From Flavobacterium psychrophilum (GTDB taxonomy: Bacteria; Bacteroidota; Bacteroidia; Flavobacteriales; Flavobacteriaceae), in the NCBI GenBank assembly GCA_945866505.1, contig CAMBHH010000018.1, positions 1 through 26,531 of the forward strand: 26,531 nucleotides of DNA, given 5' to 3'. Below the pieces are notes generated by a model, which worked only from the letters and a program-made list of their open reading frames with translations, searched no databases and had not been told where the DNA came from. Both the position numbers and the translations under genes were made by a program. This document shows, in pieces, positions 23,906 through 26,531 of this stretch (positions within the stretch are counted from its first letter, which is position 1; every line of letters begins with the position of its first letter).

Positions 23906-25057
23906 ATGAAGCAAATAATACTATTTTTGTTTTTTTCGACCTCACTTTTTTCACAAAAATTTACCGAGGAATTTGTTTCAAGCAAATTAAACCAAAGCCG
24001 AGAAATAACAATTGGGCTACCCAATTCCTACGAAAAAAACCCAACTAAAAAATATCCAATCCTCGTTTTACTAGACGGTGATTACTTGTTTGACCCTTTT
24101 TACGGCGCTTTGAGCTACGGTGCATATTGGGAAGACTTACCAGAAACTATCATCATTGGCATCAACCAAAACAAAAATGGCGAACGAATCGACGACTGTA
24201 CTTATAACGACGACACCTATCTGCCTTCAGGAAAAGGAGCGAACTTTTTCGAGTTCCTTGGTGGCGAACTGCTTCCTTATATCGAAAAAAAATACCGTGT
24301 TGCTCCTTTCCGAATTATCGCTGGACACGACACCACAGCTGGCTATTTAAACTTTTTTCTGTATAAAGATTACTCCATTTTTAATGCCTACATTTCATTG
24401 AGCCCAGAACTCGTTCCCGGAATGGATACCCAAATTCCAGAACGTTTTGCCGACTTAAAACAACCTCTTTTTTATTACCAATCTACTGGCGATGGAGACA
24501 TAAAAGATATTTTAGAATCCGTGAATAAATTGGATACAAACATTAAAACGGCTGCCAATCCTAAAATCAATTACAGATACGATGCCTTCAAAGGAGCTTC
24601 GCATTATTCCTCAGTGCTGTATTCTATTCCCAACGCTTTGTTCCAAATTTTCGAGTGTTTCAAACCTATCTCTATGATTGAGTTTACAGAAAAAATCGCC
24701 ATACTTCCTAACGATCAAGTTAAATATTTGACCGATAAATATGATGGTATTGAGAAAACATTGGGATTTAAAGTTCAAGTAAGAGTATCTGATTTTAAAG
24801 CCATCGAAGCTTCCATTCTAAAAAATAAATCCTACCAAGAATTAGATAAATTAGCGGAAATAGCCAACAAAAATTATCCAAAATCAATGCTTGCTGAATA
24901 TGAATTGGGTTTAATGTATGAAAAAATGGGCGATTACAAAAAAGCAGTTAAAGCCTACCAAAAAGCATATCAGTTAGATGAAATTGGAGATTTGACCAAA
25001 GATATGATGGTTGAAAAGGCGGATGAAATGCAAAGTTTAGTAATCAAAAAGAAATAA
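23906..25057 (+). CDS. Secreted alpha/beta-hydrolase-fold protein (esterase D-like) with Asp in the nucleophile elbow and C-terminal TPR
   Basis: A 383-residue exported protein. A signal peptide MKQIILFLFFSTSLFSQ is followed by an esterase-D-like (PF00756-type) alpha/beta-hydrolase domain: REITIGLPNSYEKNPTKKYPILVLLDGDYLF, then the elbow RIIAGHDTTAGY, an acid-region loop STGDGDIKD, and a late His in GASHYSS. At the elbow, where GxSxG is expected, the nucleophile position is Asp142 (codon GAC at 24329-24331). The C-terminal part (residues about 305-375) contains a TPR-like pair, SMLAEYELGLMYEKMGDYKKAVKAYQKAYQLDE. The frame also opens at 23789, but the extra 39 residues hide the signal peptide, so the ATG at 23906 is preferred. 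Its stop overlaps the radA start by one base (TAATG). Whether it is an inactive fold or uses Asp as nucleophile cannot be told from sequence. Confidence 0.85.
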   Translation: MKQIILFLFFSTSLFSQKFTEEFVSSKLNQSREITIGLPNSYEKNPTKKYPILVLLDGDYLFDPFYGALSYGAYWEDLPETIIIGINQNKNGERIDDCTYNDDTYLPSGKGANFFEFLGGELLPYIEKKYRVAPFRIIAGHDTTAGYLNFFLYKDYSIFNAYISLSPELVPGMDTQIPERFADLKQPLFYYQSTGDGDIKDILESVNKLDTNIKTAANPKINYRYDAFKGASHYSSVLYSIPNALFQIFECFKPISMIEFTEKIAILPNDQVKYLTDKYDGIEKTLGFKVQVRVSDFKAIEASILKNKSYQELDKLAEIANKNYPKSMLAEYELGLMYEKMGDYKKAVKAYQKAYQLDEIGDLTKDMMVEKADEMQSLVIKKK

Positions 25058-26418
25058 TGTCTAAAGTAAAAACTTCCTTTTTTTGCCAAAATTGTGGTGC
25101 CCAATATTCCAAATGGCAAGGACAATGCAATTCCTGCAAAGAATGGAACACCATCGTTGAAGAAATAATTCAAAAAGAAGAAAAATCAAGCTGGAAACCT
25201 TCGACTTCCGATTCAAAAAGAGTTTCAAAACCGCTGAAAGTCAACGAAATTGATTCCAGCCAAGAGATAAGATTGAACACTTTGGATGGCGAACTCAATC
25301 GCGTTTTGGGCGGTGGCATTGTTCCAGGTTCTTTAATTCTTTTAGGCGGCGAACCCGGAATTGGAAAAAGCACACTTTTACTGCAAATTTCTTTAAAATT
25401 GCCTTATAAAACCTTATACGTTTCAGGCGAAGAAAGCCAAAAACAAATAAAAATGCGTGCCGAACGAATCACGCCAAACAGCGACAATTGCTACATTCTC
25501 ACCGAAACCAAAACCCAAAATATCTTTAAACAGATTGAAGCTATCGAACCCGAAATCGTGATCATCGATTCCATTCAAACGCTGCATACTGATTATATCG
25601 AATCGACCCCGGGAAGTATTTCTCAAATTCGCGAAACCACTGCTGAGTTGATAAAATTTGCCAAAGAATCGAATGTTCCTGTGATTTTAATTGGTCATAT
25701 TACCAAAGACGGAAATATTGCCGGACCTAAAATTTTAGAACATATGGTCGACACCGTTTTGCAATTTGAAGGCGATAGAAATCATGTATATCGTATTTTG
25801 CGTTCGCTAAAAAACCGTTTTGGTTCCACTGCCGAAATCGGAATTTATGAAATGCTAGGCAATGGTCTGCGTGAAGTTTCGAATCCGTCCGAGATACTAA
25901 TTTCACACAAAGACGAGGAATTATCAGGAACCGCCATCGCCTCTACTCTCGAAGGAATGCGGCCGTTGATGATTGAAATTCAATCCTTGGTCAGCACAGC
26001 GGTATATGGAACGCCGCAACGCAGCACAACAGGTTACAATGCCAAAAGGCTCAATATGATTTTAGCCGTTTTAGAAAAACGCGCTGGTTTCAGGCTCGGT
26101 GCCAAAGATGTTTTCTTGAATGTAACCGGAGGGATTTCTGTTGATGATCCTGCGATAGATTTGGCTGTTGTTGCCGCCATTTTATCATCGAATGAAGATA
26201 TTCCTGTAAGTAAAGATTTTTGTTTTGCGGGCGAAGTGGGGTTGTCTGGCGAAATTCGTCCTGTAAACCGCGTCGATCAACGCATTCAAGAAGCGGAAAA
26301 ACTAGGATTCTCGACCATTTTTGTATCCAAATACAATAAAATCGCTTTAAAAAATACGATTATAAAAATACGATTGGTGGCCAAAATTGAAGATGTAGCG
26401 AGCGAGTTGTTTGGGTAA
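25057..26418 (+). CDS. radA: DNA repair protein RadA
   Basis: RadA (also called Sms) is a RecA-like branch-migration ATPase that processes recombination intermediates. The 453-residue protein is of full length and shows every domain: a four-cysteine zinc finger (Cys10, 13, 24, 27; CQNCGAQYSKWQGQCNSC), Walker A GGEPGIGKST (residues 97-106), Walker B EIVIIDS (Asp171), the RadA-specific KNRFG motif (252-256), and a C-terminal Lon-protease-like domain (about 275-453, with LNVTGGISVDDPAIDLA) lacking peptidase function in this family. The start overlaps the preceding stop (TAATG), implying translational coupling. Confidence 0.98.
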   Translation: MSKVKTSFFCQNCGAQYSKWQGQCNSCKEWNTIVEEIIQKEEKSSWKPSTSDSKRVSKPLKVNEIDSSQEIRLNTLDGELNRVLGGGIVPGSLILLGGEPGIGKSTLLLQISLKLPYKTLYVSGEESQKQIKMRAERITPNSDNCYILTETKTQNIFKQIEAIEPEIVIIDSIQTLHTDYIESTPGSISQIRETTAELIKFAKESNVPVILIGHITKDGNIAGPKILEHMVDTVLQFEGDRNHVYRILRSLKNRFGSTAEIGIYEMLGNGLREVSNPSEILISHKDEELSGTAIASTLEGMRPLMIEIQSLVSTAVYGTPQRSTTGYNAKRLNMILAVLEKRAGFRLGAKDVFLNVTGGISVDDPAIDLAVVAAILSSNEDIPVSKDFCFAGEVGLSGEIRPVNRVDQRIQEAEKLGFSTIFVSKYNKIALKNTIIKIRLVAKIEDVASELFG

Positions 26419-26429
26419 AACCCTAATCA

Positions 26430-26520
26430 AAAGATCTCTTTCATTTAATTTAGAAACTCTCGGTTTTCAACCAATTTTTTTTGATTATTTGTTTTAGAAG
26501 AAAACCCGAAAGAAATCTTT
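26430..26520. repeat. Inverted repeat after radA, near window end
   Basis: AAAGATCTCTTTC (26430-26442) and GAAAGAAATCTTT (26508-26520) are complementary at 12 of 13 positions, with 65 bases between. The region has no gene. It may be an element boundary or an extended hairpin, but the window ends 11 bases later. Confidence 0.4.
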
Positions 26521-26531
26521 AAAATTAATTT

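Overview
The window looks like a chromosomal segment of a Flavobacterium-like member of the Bacteroidota. The evidence is low G+C, long AT-rich gaps, few Shine-Dalgarno sites, several matches to the Bacteroidota housekeeping promoter (-33 TTG, -7 TAnnTTTG), a large TonB-dependent receptor with a CarboxypepD-like front domain, a DUF4270 lipoprotein, and an atpD-atpC pair standing apart from the other ATP synthase genes.

Layout. (1) Positions 1-3928, plus strand: the 3' part of recJ, a seven-heme cytochrome c lipoprotein, an MFS exporter and a DUF2062 membrane protein, tightly packed. (2) 3929-5297: a 1.37 kb stretch with no recognisable gene, about 12% G+C in its core. (3) 5298-11115, minus strand: biotin genes bioF, bioD and bioA, separated by a TraB/GumN-like protein, an ECF sigma factor, its overlapping membrane partner and a small hypothetical protein. 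Short heptad repeats and GGAT repeats lie in the gaps, and one heptad array lies inside bioF. (4) 11279-13146, minus: atpD-atpC with its own promoter and a terminator. (5) 13395-17821, minus: a TonB-dependent receptor followed by an SGNH/GDSL esterase lipoprotein, ended by a clear terminator. (6) 18091-22416, minus: a glycogen-synthase-like protein lacking its substrate motif, a DUF4270 lipoprotein and glmS, ended by a terminator. (7) 22525-26418, plus: panC, panD, a secreted alpha/beta-hydrolase-fold protein with Asp in place of the nucleophile Ser, and radA.

Most of the window is core metabolism: biotin, pantothenate, amino-sugar synthesis, ATP synthase and DNA repair. I see no CRISPR array, phage, intact IS, tRNA or rRNA, and no convincing new multi-gene system. 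The points that most deserve a second look are the heptad repeat family (including its coding copy in bioF), the GlgA-like pseudoenzyme, the Asp-elbow hydrolase, very short or absent 5' leaders at panD and bioF, and the TraB/GumN-sigma-membrane protein unit.

All assignments come from reading the sequence by eye. No database search was run.
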